DNA of 64,000 bases from Desulfovibrio sp. G11 (GTDB lineage Bacteria; Desulfobacterota; Desulfovibrionia; Desulfovibrionales; Desulfovibrionaceae), in NCBI RefSeq assembly GCF_900243745.1, contig NZ_LT984798.1, positions 1,172,501-1,236,500 of the forward strand, read 5' to 3'. Positions 19,589 through 28,706 of the stretch are shown here, piece by piece. The notes beneath the pieces are model-generated. The model searched no databases, had not been told where the DNA came from, and worked only from the letters and a program-made list of their open reading frames with translations. The position numbers were made by a program, and so were the translations under genes. How positions within the stretch are numbered: the stretch's first letter is position 1; the number at the start of each line of letters is the position of its first letter.

Positions 19589-20288
19589 ATGCAGACCCAC
19601 ATCCTCGGCTTTCCTTCCATCGGCAGGCACCGGGAGCTCAAACTGGCTCTCGAATCCTTCTGGCGAGGTGACACGTGCGCCCAGACCCTCAAGGAAACCG
19701 CCCACAACCTTCAGCACCAGCACTGGAACATTCAGCAGCAGGCCGGACTGACCCATGTCGCCACTGGTGATTTTTCCCTGTATGACCGCATGCTGGACAC
19801 AAGCATCATGCTCGGGGCCATCCCATCGCGTTTTGCGCCCTGCGACCGAGGCGGCAAGGATGAGTCTGCCCGCTACTTTGCCATGGCGCGCGGCGATGCC
19901 TCGCGCAACATCCCTGCCCTGGAAATGACCAAGTGGCTTGATACCAACTATCACTACCTTGTGCCGGAAATCGAACCCGACGCCGTATGGACTCCCGGTG
20001 AACATCCCTTGCTTGAAGCCACAATGCGGGCAGCCGCTTTGGGTTTCAGTCCCAAACCTGCCGTCATCGGGCCTTTTACCTGGCTGGCGTTGGCCAAAGG
20101 TCAGGCAAAGGCGGATCCCCACAGCCCATGAAATGGCGCGCCTGCTGCACCTGGCTCTGAAGCATATCGACAAGGATCGGCTATGGGTCAATCCGGACTG
20201 CGGTCTCAAGACCCGCCAGTGGGATGAAGCATGGCCTGCGCTGGAAAACATGATTGCCGCCGCCTTGCGTGTGCGGGCAGAACTGTAA
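19589..20288 (+). pseudogene. metE: metE remnant with large internal deletion and frameshift
   Basis: Cobalamin-independent methionine synthase normally has about 750 residues. Here the first about 175 residues are clear ([50 protein letters not shown]). The sequence then jumps, in a different frame, to the extreme C-terminus ([27 protein letters not shown]) ending at 20288. The N-terminal frame stops at 20131. The barrel that carries the zinc ligands is missing, so about 1.5 kb has been lost with the junction near 20,100. It cannot be active. Start ATG 19589 follows AAAGGAG. The upstream B12 riboswitch is still intact. Confidence 0.92.
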
Positions 20289-20411
20289 GCGCACAAACAT
20301 GACAACACCGGCTGGAGGCAGGTATGACAATGCCTCCAGCCGGAAATTTACGGGCAGCATGCTGGCAGAAGGATATTCCGCAAGCGTGGGCACGGTTTTC
20401 CGTTTGCTGAC

Positions 20412-20912
20412 CTACTTTATAAGGGCTGTCAGCAACTTGGCGACCAGAGGGGACAGCAGCACAATGGCGTAAATACGCACCAGGTGATACACCATCACCA
20501 CAGGGGCTTCATTGCCCGCATCTCCTGCCAGAGCCACAATGGCATTGAAGCCGCCCGGGCTGGTGGCAAGATAGGCCCCCCCGGCGCTCATGCCGCCAAA
20601 GCGCATGCTCACCCAGGCGCAGAACAGGCCCGCCAGCAGTATGATGACGGTAGACAGCAGCATTATGGGCCAGGTGGAACGGATCACAGCCAGCATGTCA
20701 GGGCTGTACATATTGCCCACAATCACTCCCACGCAGCCATAGATCACATAGCGTATCCAGTGCGGTATTTCGGGTGTACTCACGGAACCGAAGGTCTTGA
20801 AAATAACCACGGCCAGCATGGCTCCTGTCATGGGGCCGCCGGGCAGATCAAAATAGTCGAACACCAGGCCGCCCGCCAGGCCCACGGCAAAAAGCACTAT
20901 CAGCGTCATCAT
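20412..20912 (-). CDS. AbrB-family membrane protein (PF05145-type, single unit)
   Basis: A hydrophobic protein of 166 residues with about five membrane segments and the family-typical DLPGGPMTGAML, GVIVGNMYSP and ATSPGGFNAIVALA motifs. It resembles one half of AbrB/ammonia-monooxygenase-like transporters, which often consist of two such units. The function in bacteria is unclear; a regulator or transporter role has been proposed for some members. The ATG at 20912 has AAGGA upstream. It follows the metE remnant convergently and precedes pntB in the same direction, separated by over 200 bp from it. Confidence 0.78.
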   Translation of the reverse strand: MMTLIVLFAVGLAGGLVFDYFDLPGGPMTGAMLAVVIFKTFGSVSTPEIPHWIRYVIYGCVGVIVGNMYSPDMLAVIRSTWPIMLLSTVIILLAGLFCAWVSMRFGGMSAGGAYLATSPGGFNAIVALAGDAGNEAPVVMVYHLVRIYAIVLLSPLVAKLLTALIK

Positions 20913-21119
20913 ATATCCATCCTTCTCGGACCGGGCAAAAAGGCTGGCCGGGCCGCTTTTCCTGCATTCGGGCCTCCCTGTGGCCCGTCCGGCAATGCAT
21001 ACGCCCATTGCCGCCGCGCTTCAATGCCCCACAACGCCGAGGGGACGCCCCCTCCAGAAGAAGAGAGCGCCCCCAGACAGCGTATCTGTTTATTCAGAGC
21101 AGGTTAATGCAAAGCTGCC

Positions 21120-24100
21120 CTATTTTTGAACCATGGCTATGAGCTTGTCCATAGTCGCCGAAGCATCGCCAAGCATCATGATAACGCCGGGCCTGCCATA
21201 CAGGGTATTGTCCACCCCCGCATAACCGGGCTTGTCATCATAGTTGCAGATGATGATGTTTTTGGCTTCGTCGGCCTTGAGGATGGGCATGCCGTAGATG
21301 GGTGTACCTTCGGCAGTGTTGGCCGCCGGGTTCACCACGTCGTTGGCTCCGATCACAATCACAAGATCGGCCTCTGCGAACATGGGGTTCACCACGTCCA
21401 TTTCAAGCAGGTTTTCGTAGTCCACATTGGCTTCGGCAAGCAGCACGTTCATGTGGCCCGGCATGCGCCCGGCAACGGGATGGATGCCGTAGCTTATCTT
21501 GGCGCCCCTGCTTTCCAGCAGGTCGGCAAGCTGCTTGACCTTGTGTTGGGCCTGAGCCAGAGCCATGCCGTAACCAGGTACGATAATGACGTTTTTTGCT
21601 TCCTTGAGCACCATGTCAACCTGATCCGCACCACCGGAAACGGCAGGTGCGGCGGCAGGCGCGGCGGGGCTTTCGCCCTGGGCATAGGCCAGCAACCTGT
21701 CAAAGGTCTTGCCGGCGTCGCCGGTCATGAGGATCACGCCCTCGCGCTCGTACAGGGGATTGGGTACCCCCGCATAGCCGGGCTTGTCGTCATAGTTGGC
21801 GATGATGATGTTGCTGCAGTCCTCAACCTTGAGGATGGGCATGCCGTAGATGGGCGTGCCTTCGGCAGAGTTGGCTGCCGGGTTCACCACGTCGTTGGCC
21901 CCCACCACGATCACAAGGTCGGACTCTGCGAACATGGGGTTCACCGTGTCCATTTCGAGCAGGTGCTCATAGTCCACGTTGGCTTCGGCAAGCAGCACGT
22001 TCATATGCCCGGGCATACGCCCGGCAACGGGATGGATGCCGTAACTTACCCTGGCGCCCCTGCTTTCCAGCAGGTCGGCAAGCTGTTTGACCTTGTACTG
22101 GGCCTGGGCCAGGGCCATGCCGTAACCGGGCACGATAACCACATTTCTGGCGTTCTGCACAAGCTTTGCCGCGTCGGCTTCCCTGCTGTCCGTACCCGCG
22201 GCGGGAGCGGCCGGGCTTTCGCCCTGGGCGAAGCTCACCAGCCGGTCCACGGTTTTCGCCGCATCGCCGGTCATGAGGATCACGCCGTCACGCTCGTACA
22301 AGGGGTTGGGTACGCCCGCGTAGCCGGGCTTGTCGTCATAGTTGCAGACGATGATATTCCTGCATTCATCGGCCTTGAGGATGGGCATGCCGTAGATGGG
22401 CGTGCCTTCGGCAGTGTTGGCTGCCGGGTTCACAACGTCGTTGGCCCCGATGATCACCACAAGGTCGGACTCTGCGAACATGGGGTTCACCGTGTCCATT
22501 TCGAGCAGATTTTCATAGTCCACGTTGGCTTCGGCAAGCAGCACGTTCATATGCCCGGGCATGCGCCCGGCAACGGGGTGGATGCCGTAGCTCACCTTGA
22601 CGCCCCTGCTTTCCAGCGCATCGGCAAGCAGCTTGACCTTGTGCTGGGCCTGGGCCAGGGCCATGCCATAACCGGGCACGATAACCACATTTCTGGCGTT
22701 CTGTACAAGCTTTGCGGCTTCGGCTTCCCTGCTGTCCGCACCGGCGGCGGGAGCGGCCTCGTCCGCAGGGCCGTTGCCCTGGGCATAGGCCAGCAGCCTG
22801 TCAAAGGTCTTGCCGGCGTCGCCGGTCATGAGGATCACGCCGTCACGTCCGTACAGGGGGTTGGGCACGCCCGCGTAGCCGGGTTTGTCGTCATAGTTGG
22901 CGATGATGATGTTTTTGGCTTCGTCGGCCTTGAGGATGGGCATGCCGTAGATGGGTGTGCCTTCGGCAGTGTTGGCTGCCGGGTTCACAACGTCGTTGGC
23001 GCCCACCACGATCACAAGGTCGGACTCTGCGAACATGGGGTTCACCGTGTCCATTTCGAGCAGGTGCTCATAGTCCACGTTGGCTTCGGCAAGCAGCACG
23101 TTCATATGCCCGGGCATGCGCCCGGCAACGGGGTGGATGCCGTAACTTACCCTGGCGCCCCTGCTTTCCAGCAGGTCGGCAAGCTGTTTGACCTTGTACT
23201 GGGCCTGGGCCAGGGCCATGCCGTAACCGGGCACGATAACCACATTTCTGGCGTTCTGTACAAGCCTGGCGGCTTCGCTTTCGACGGACCTGGCCGGGGC
23301 AGCAGCCCGGGCGGCAGGAGCAGCCTTTTTGGCCGGGGCCGACGGGGTCACCACAGAAGATTCGCCAAGCAGGATAGACAGCAGTTTCCTGTTCATGGCA
23401 CGGCACATGATGCGCGTCAGCAGATAGCCGGACGAGCCGATAATACCGCCGATGGCCACAAGCAGGGGGTCATTGACTGCAAAACCGGCAATGGCCGCAC
23501 ACACGCCGCCCATTGAGTTCAGCAGCGAGATGGTGATGGGCATGTCGGCCCCGCCCACGCGGAGGGTAAAGCCGATGCCGAAGGCCGTGCCGGTGACAAA
23601 CATCAAAAAGATGAAGAAACCGAACAGAAACTGCGGAAAGGCCGTGCCCATAAGCACGGAAAAACCCATAACCGCAAGAATCGCCATGATGATTTTGGTG
23701 TGATCGGGCAGAATAACGGGCTTTTGCGGCAGAATCTGGTGCAGTTTGCCCGCAGCCACAAAGGAACCGGCTATGGTAGTCATGCCCATGGCAAGCGCCA
23801 GGCAGGCGCTGCCGCGCTCAAAGGCCGAGGGCGCGCCCGTGTCGGTGAGCACAAGAAAGCTCACGATGGCCGCCGCGCCGCCGCCGATGCCGTGCAAAAA
23901 GGCCACCATCTGCGGCATCTGGATCATCTTGACCTTGTTGGACAAGGTAAGACCCAGGGTCATGCCTACAGCAATGGCAAGCCACAGTGCGGGCGAGGCC
24001 AGCGAGCCGTCCTTGAACATGGTGACAAGGATGGCCAGGCCCATGGCAGAGGCGCAAAAGAGGTTGCCCCGGACCGCAGTGGGAACCTTGTTCATGAGGC

Positions 24101-24164
24101 GAAGGCCGAACAGGACGGCAGCCACAAGAATGCCGGCTATGATGTTGTAGGTTATTGCATTCAT
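21120..24164 (-). CDS. pntB: Transhydrogenase beta subunit PntB with four tandem NADP-binding domains
   Basis: The beta subunit of proton-translocating NAD(P) transhydrogenase carries membrane domain dII and NADP(H)-binding domain dIII. Normal length is about 460 residues; this one has 1,014. Residues 1 to about 270 form the membrane part (HGIGGGAAAIVSFLVL, GGADMPITISLLNSMGG). After an Ala-rich linker come four dIII copies, each with GYGMALAQAQ, YGIHPVAGRMPGHMNVLLAE, GANDVVNPAA and GYAGV; the Met of GYGM is at 316, 501, 683 and 867. Short Ala/Pro linkers separate them. The loop that in characterised dIII contains Lys-Arg for the NADP 2'-phosphate reads NYDDK in all four. It is one uninterrupted frame, last gene of the pntAA-pntAB-pntB operon. 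Confidence 0.95.
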   Translation of the reverse strand: MNAITYNIIAGILVAAVLFGLRLMNKVPTAVRGNLFCASAMGLAILVTMFKDGSLASPALWLAIAVGMTLGLTLSNKVKMIQMPQMVAFLHGIGGGAAAIVSFLVLTDTGAPSAFERGSACLALAMGMTTIAGSFVAAGKLHQILPQKPVILPDHTKIIMAILAVMGFSVLMGTAFPQFLFGFFIFLMFVTGTAFGIGFTLRVGGADMPITISLLNSMGGVCAAIAGFAVNDPLLVAIGGIIGSSGYLLTRIMCRAMNRKLLSILLGESSVVTPSAPAKKAAPAARAAAPARSVESEAARLVQNARNVVIVPGYGMALAQAQYKVKQLADLLESRGARVSYGIHPVAGRMPGHMNVLLAEANVDYEHLLEMDTVNPMFAESDLVIVVGANDVVNPAANTAEGTPIYGMPILKADEAKNIIIANYDDKPGYAGVPNPLYGRDGVILMTGDAGKTFDRLLAYAQGNGPADEAAPAAGADSREAEAAKLVQNARNVVIVPGYGMALAQAQHKVKLLADALESRGVKVSYGIHPVAGRMPGHMNVLLAEANVDYENLLEMDTVNPMFAESDLVVIIGANDVVNPAANTAEGTPIYGMPILKADECRNIIVCNYDDKPGYAGVPNPLYERDGVILMTGDAAKTVDRLVSFAQGESPAAPAAGTDSREADAAKLVQNARNVVIVPGYGMALAQAQYKVKQLADLLESRGARVSYGIHPVAGRMPGHMNVLLAEANVDYEHLLEMDTVNPMFAESDLVIVVGANDVVNPAANSAEGTPIYGMPILKVEDCSNIIIANYDDKPGYAGVPNPLYEREGVILMTGDAGKTFDRLLAYAQGESPAAPAAAPAVSGGADQVDMVLKEAKNVIIVPGYGMALAQAQHKVKQLADLLESRGAKISYGIHPVAGRMPGHMNVLLAEANVDYENLLEMDVVNPMFAEADLVIVIGANDVVNPAANTAEGTPIYGMPILKADEAKNIIICNYDDKPGYAGVDNTLYGRPGVIMMLGDASATMDKLIAMVQK
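21130..23280. repeat. Four in-frame tandem copies of the dIII coding unit
   Basis: Equivalent positions (the GYGM codons) recur at about 23,219, 22,664, 22,118 and 21,566, giving periods of 555, 546 and 552 bp. Copies 1-3 are very similar over long stretches at DNA level; the 3'-most copy is the most diverged. Length differences are all multiples of three and lie in the linkers. Confidence 0.95.
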
Positions 24165-24217
24165 TTCACAGCAACCCTTTCTTCCGGTTTATGGTTGATG
24201 CAGAGGCCAGAGAAGGG

Positions 24218-24499
24218 CTACTTCTTTTTTCCGGCGACCATGCGCAGCATTTTGTGGGTAATGTCAAAACCGCCGAAAACGTTGACAATGGCCATGGCCA
24301 CGGCAACAGCCCCCAAAAGCGTGAAAAAGGTCGAACCGGCAAGATAGGTCGCGGTTACCGCACCAAGAATGATGACGCCCGAAAGGGCGTTCATGGCCGA
24401 CATCAGGGGGGTATGCAAAAGGCTCGGCACATGGCTGATGATCTTGTAGCCAAGCAGTGTTGCCACTACAAACACCGCCAGCAGGGTAAATGGGGTCAT
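24218..24499 (-). CDS. pntAB: Transhydrogenase alpha subunit, membrane part (PntA-2)
   Basis: A protein of 93 residues with three membrane helices that completes the proton channel with the dII domain of PntB. The segments VFVVATLLGYKIISHVPSLL, TPLMSAMNALSGVIILGA and NVFGGFDITHKML are highly characteristic. Split alpha subunits of this kind are common outside Enterobacteria. ATG 24499 has GAGGAAG upstream. It lies 53 bp before pntB and 84 bp after pntAA in the same operon. Confidence 0.95.
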   Translation of the reverse strand: MTPFTLLAVFVVATLLGYKIISHVPSLLHTPLMSAMNALSGVIILGAVTATYLAGSTFFTLLGAVAVAMAIVNVFGGFDITHKMLRMVAGKKK

Positions 24500-24583
24500 A
24501 TGTCTTCCTCGGATAATATTTTTCCCGGCCTGTATGCCGGAACGCCGGACGCGGAACAGGCCGCGCCCGGCGTTCTTTAACGA

Positions 24584-25756
24584 CTAAAGGCCCATGGCTT
24601 CACGAGCGCCACGGTGGACAATCTGCTTGTCGATGGTGCTCAGCGTGGATTCGATGATGGGGTCGGTCCTGTCCAGAACGATCTTGCCGTCCTGAGCAAG
24701 GAAGGCAAGCAGCTGGTACACGTTGTTGGCAAACATCCAGGTGGAGCTTGTGGGCATCATGCCGGGGATGTTCTTGGTGCCGTCGATGGTCACGCCGTGC
24801 TTGACCACCACTTCACCGGCTTCGGTCAGCTCGCAGTTGCCGCCCTGGTCAATGGAAATGTCCACGATGCTGGAACCGGGAGCCATAGAAGCCACCATTT
24901 CCTTGGTGATCAGGATCGGGGCCAGCTTGCCGGGGATCAGGGCCGAAAGGATGATGATGTCGGCGTCCTTCACCAGGGGCTTCAGGGCCTCGCGTTCCTT
25001 GTTCAGCCATTCGTCGCTCAGGCGCTGGGCGTAGCCGCCCTCGCCAATGGCCACCTCGGCGGGCACGCCCACATCAAAGGGCTTGGCGCCAAGGCTCATG
25101 GACTGCTCGCGCGCGTCGGGCCGGATGTCCACAGCCGTGACAACAGCGCCCAGGCGCTTGGCAGTGGCCACGGCCTGAAGCCCGGCCACGCCCGTGCCGA
25201 TCACCAGCACGTTGGCAGGCTTGATGACCCCCACGGCCGTACCAACCATAGGCATGAACTTGGCAAGCCGGTTGGCCGCCATAAGCACGCCCTTGTACCC
25301 GGCAACCGTGCTCATGGAGGTCAAAGCGTCCATGCCCTGAGCACGCGAAATGCGCGGAATACCATCCAGTGTAATGCTGATCACGCCCGTGGCGGCCAGC
25401 TTTTTCATCATTTCGTGGTTCACGGGAGCCGCGGGGTGCAGGAACGTGATCAGATACTGCCCGTCACGCACCATTTCCGCTTCGTGCTTGTTCACCTTGT
25501 CGTTGAACAGAGGCTCTTTCACCTTCAGGATAACGTCAGCCTTGGCAAAGATTTCCTGAACGTCCTCGATGATCTTGCCCCCGGCTTCAACATAGGCGCT
25601 GTCAGCAAAGAACGCGCCGTCGCCGGCACCCTTTTCAACAAGAACCGTGGCGCCGTCGGCAACCATCTTCTTGACGGTGTCAGGAGTCGCGGACACGCGG
25701 CGTTCGCCGTGCATGATTTCCTTCGGCACACCGATAGTCATACCCTGAAACTTCAT
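24584..25756 (-). CDS. pntAA: Transhydrogenase alpha subunit, NAD(H)-binding domain (PntA-1)
   Basis: Cytoplasmic dI domain of the proton-translocating transhydrogenase, 390 residues, related to alanine dehydrogenase. It binds NAD(H) and passes hydride to NADP on dIII. Visible motifs: GVPKEIMHGERRVSATPD at the N-terminus, the Rossmann GTGVAGLQAVATAKRLG followed by VDIRPD (an acidic residue at the end of the second strand, for NAD), and the mobile-loop region DADIIILSALIPGK. ATG 25756 has AAGGAG seven bases upstream. It heads the operon with about 200 bp of upstream sequence for a promoter. Confidence 0.96.
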   Translation of the reverse strand: MKFQGMTIGVPKEIMHGERRVSATPDTVKKMVADGATVLVEKGAGDGAFFADSAYVEAGGKIIEDVQEIFAKADVILKVKEPLFNDKVNKHEAEMVRDGQYLITFLHPAAPVNHEMMKKLAATGVISITLDGIPRISRAQGMDALTSMSTVAGYKGVLMAANRLAKFMPMVGTAVGVIKPANVLVIGTGVAGLQAVATAKRLGAVVTAVDIRPDAREQSMSLGAKPFDVGVPAEVAIGEGGYAQRLSDEWLNKEREALKPLVKDADIIILSALIPGKLAPILITKEMVASMAPGSSIVDISIDQGGNCELTEAGEVVVKHGVTIDGTKNIPGMMPTSSTWMFANNVYQLLAFLAQDGKIVLDRTDPIIESTLSTIDKQIVHRGAREAMGL

Positions 25757-25957
25757 TATAAGGCTCCTTGAAGGTAATTGTATAAACCTGTTGCATCATA
25801 TACGGGCATCCAGCGTCCTGTACGCTCTCGCCCCAAACATTTCAAAGCATCTGAACATGCTGCGTCCGTTATTTTCATGCGGAGGCGATCCTCTGCAAAA
25901 AACCGGCAATGCGAAACGCACACTCGAATTTCGCGCCGCAGCATTGCTGTGTGCGCC

Positions 25958-27364
25958 CTAGCTTTCGGCACCAAGGCCCGGCTGCGCGTCTTTTTTGTTC
26001 CAGCCGAGCAGGTTGTAGACCACGTTAATGCCGATAATCCATATGGGACCCACTATCATGGCGATGCGGGTGGACTCACCGAGGCTGAGAATCACGTAAA
26101 CGCAAACCAGCCCGGCCAGCGCGAAGTAGTTGGAGTAGGGATACCAGGGCATCTTGTATTTGACGGCAGCCGCCTCTTCAGGGCTTTTGCTCTGACGGGA
26201 CTTCATCTGCACTATGATGATGGTTGCCCAAATCCACACAACCGCGAAGGTAGCCACGCTGGTTACGATAAGGAAGACTTCTTCGGGAACGATATAGTTC
26301 AGAAACACGCCGATCAGCATGACGCACGAAGACACCAGGATGCCGCGCGCGGGCACGTTCGCCCTGCTGGTCTGTGCAAAATACTGGGGGGCGCGCTTTT
26401 GCAGAGCAAGGTTGTACAGCATGCGGCCGTTACTGTAGATGCCGCTGTTGCACGAAGACAGGGCCGCCGTGGCCACCACAAAGTTGATGATGCCCGCAGC
26501 GGCGGCGATGCCGATGTTCTTGAAGGTCAGCACAAAGGGGCTGCCGTGTACGCCGATTTCGTTCCAGGGAAAGATACTCATGATAACGAAAAGAGCACCG
26601 ATATAGAACAGCAGAATACGCCACAGCACCTTGTTGATGGCCGAGGGGATGGACTTTTCGGGGTTGCAGGCTTCACCGGCTGTAACGCCGATAAGCTCAA
26701 TGCCCACAAAGGCGAACATGACCATTGAAAGCGCCATGAATACGCCGGTCATGCCGTTGGGCAGAAAGCCGCCTTCAAGGGCGTATAGGTTGCTGATGCC
26801 CGTGGGTACGCCACCGTGGCCGATACCGAACAGAATGATACCAAGACCGATGGCAATCATGGCGATGATGACCACAACCTTGATGAGAGCAAACCAGAAC
26901 TCGAACTCGCCGAACAGCTTGACCGAGATGAGGTTGACTGTGGTCATACATACCAGCGCCAGCAACGCTGGTATCCATTGTGGCAAGTCCGGCCACCAGA
27001 AGGTGCAGTACACGCCGACCGCCGTAATTTCCGCCATGCCGGTCACGATCCACACGAACCAGTAGGTCCAGCCTGTTATGTAGCCCATGCGCGGCCCCAT
27101 AAACATATTGGCATAGGCGCTGAACGAGCCTGACACGGGATAGGCCACCGCCACTTCGCCAAGCGCACGCATGACAAAGAAGATGATGATGCCGCCGATA
27201 AGATAGGACAGCAACAAGCCAGGACCGGCAGTTCTGATGGCCGTGCTCGACCCCAGAAACAGCCCCACGCCAATGGCGCCGCCGATGGCAATAAGCTGGA
27301 TATGTCTCGATTCCAGCCCTCGGGTTAGATTTTCACCAGTTACACCTTTATTTTCGCTCGACAT
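25958..27364 (-). CDS. CycA-like amino-acid permease (APC family)
   Basis: A 468-residue secondary transporter with about 12 membrane helices. The N-terminus NLTRGLESRHIQLIAIGGAI followed by GLFLGSS is the substrate-site region of the amino acid:cation symporter family; close relatives include the D-serine/D-alanine/glycine transporter CycA and AnsP/ProY-type permeases. The alanine racemase gene lies immediately upstream on the same strand (226 bp), which makes alanine or glycine uptake plausible. The open frame reaches 27739, but the ATG at 27364 has AAGGAG upstream and matches family starts. Confidence 0.85.
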   Translation of the reverse strand: MSSENKGVTGENLTRGLESRHIQLIAIGGAIGVGLFLGSSTAIRTAGPGLLLSYLIGGIIIFFVMRALGEVAVAYPVSGSFSAYANMFMGPRMGYITGWTYWFVWIVTGMAEITAVGVYCTFWWPDLPQWIPALLALVCMTTVNLISVKLFGEFEFWFALIKVVVIIAMIAIGLGIILFGIGHGGVPTGISNLYALEGGFLPNGMTGVFMALSMVMFAFVGIELIGVTAGEACNPEKSIPSAINKVLWRILLFYIGALFVIMSIFPWNEIGVHGSPFVLTFKNIGIAAAAGIINFVVATAALSSCNSGIYSNGRMLYNLALQKRAPQYFAQTSRANVPARGILVSSCVMLIGVFLNYIVPEEVFLIVTSVATFAVVWIWATIIIVQMKSRQSKSPEEAAAVKYKMPWYPYSNYFALAGLVCVYVILSLGESTRIAMIVGPIWIIGINVVYNLLGWNKKDAQPGLGAES

Positions 27365-27590
27365 ATGGTCTCCTTGCAAAACCTTGAACGAATTTGAATG
27401 CGAATCCTTTGACAACGAGGGTTTGTGAGTGGGGGGGACCTCCTTTTTCCTCTTTGGCATGTTGTGTATGTGGATTGCGTCACGAGGCACGGTCATCCGC
27501 ATATAACCGTAAGTTTCATGACCGCGACAAGCAGCGGCATTCTCCTCGGGCAAGATGTTGCAAGCGGCATCAACAAAAGGGGGAAAAGCG

Positions 27591-28706
27591 TTACTCCACG
27601 TATACCCTTGGCACACGTTTGCCCACCATGCAGACAACTTCATAGTTGATAGTACCCAGATGGGCGGCAATTTCATCTGCGGGCAGATCAGGCCCGCCGA
27701 AAAGAAGCACCTCGTCGCCCACGGCGGCCTGCGGCACATGGCTCACATCCACCATGCACTGGTCCATACATATACGGCCCACCACCGGGGCACGCTGCCC
27801 ACGCAGCAGCACCTGCGCCTTGCGGCTCAGCATGCGCGTGTATCCGTCAGCATAGCCAATGGGGATGGTGGCAAGGCTGCTTTCTTTCTGCGTGTGATAG
27901 ATGCTGCCGTAGCTCACGCCCACGCCGGGCGGAACCTGCTTGACCATGGCCAGCCGCGCCTTGAGGCGCATGACGGGACGCAGATCAATGGGCATGGGGC
28001 ATTCGTCGGACGGCCTGAGGCCATAAAGAATTATCCCTGCCCGGACCATATCAAGATGACCTTCAGGCAGGGACAATATGGCGGCGCTGTTGGCACAGTG
28101 CCGGATGCCTAGTCGAATGCCCGAGGCCTCCACAGCGGCAATGGCCGCCGTAAACCGCACGAACTGCTCAAGACAGTACGCATGGTCGGCGCTGTCGGAA
28201 CTGGCAAAGTGCGTGAACATGCCTTCAAGATGCACGTTTTCAAGTCCGGCCACATATGAGCAGAACGCCGCAGCCTCTTCGGGCCGCACGCCGATTCTGG
28301 TCATGCCGGTATCCACCTTGACGTGAACCTTGACGGTGATGCCCAGGTTACTGGCCGCGGCAGACAGGGCATCGGCCTGTTCCTTGCTGAAAATGGTCTG
28401 GGTAATGTGGTTACTGACCACAAAGGCAGCAGCCTGGGGCGGCGTATAGCCGAGAATGAGAATGGGCAGGGTTATGCCCGCCGCGCGCAGGGCCGCGGCC
28501 TCGTCCAGAATAGCCACGCCGAGGTAGCCCGCCCCCATGGCTACTGCCTCATGCGCCAGAGGCACGGCTCCGTGGCCGTAGCCGTCAGCCTTGATAATGG
28601 GGCAAAAGATTGTGCCTGGCTGAAGAAGCGACTTGATCTGCCGCATATTATGGCGAAAGGCCGAAAGATCTATTTCTGCCCACACGGGCCTGTCAAAACT
28701 GACCAC
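27591..28706 (-). CDS. alr: Alanine racemase
   Basis: PLP-dependent interconversion of L- and D-alanine for peptidoglycan, 371 residues (typical). The PLP lysine is K39 in IIKADGYGHGA, the second catalytic base is the Tyr in VSYGSIYH, and GYADGY and GRICMDQCMVDV are further family blocks. I choose a GTG start at 28706, because AGGAGG lies four bases upstream and the protein then begins VVSFDRPVWAEIDL; the ATG-like frame back to 28733 has no such site. The CycA-like permease follows, suggesting a small D-alanine supply or salvage unit. Confidence 0.95.
   Translation of the reverse strand: MVSFDRPVWAEIDLSAFRHNMRQIKSLLQPGTIFCPIIKADGYGHGAVPLAHEAVAMGAGYLGVAILDEAAALRAAGITLPILILGYTPPQAAAFVVSNHITQTIFSKEQADALSAAASNLGITVKVHVKVDTGMTRIGVRPEEAAAFCSYVAGLENVHLEGMFTHFASSDSADHAYCLEQFVRFTAAIAAVEASGIRLGIRHCANSAAILSLPEGHLDMVRAGIILYGLRPSDECPMPIDLRPVMRLKARLAMVKQVPPGVGVSYGSIYHTQKESSLATIPIGYADGYTRMLSRKAQVLLRGQRAPVVGRICMDQCMVDVSHVPQAAVGDEVLLFGGPDLPADEIAAHLGTINYEVVCMVGKRVPRVYVE

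Noticed and set aside
21126..23516. A 796-codon open frame on the plus strand opposite pntB
   Set aside because: It is the mirror of a repeated, GC-rich coding region with strong codon bias; it repeats with the dIII unit, has no ribosome site or domain, and is a shadow.
24614..25771. Long plus-strand frame opposite pntAA
   Set aside because: Shadow of a well-supported gene; His/Gly-rich low-complexity translation without family features.
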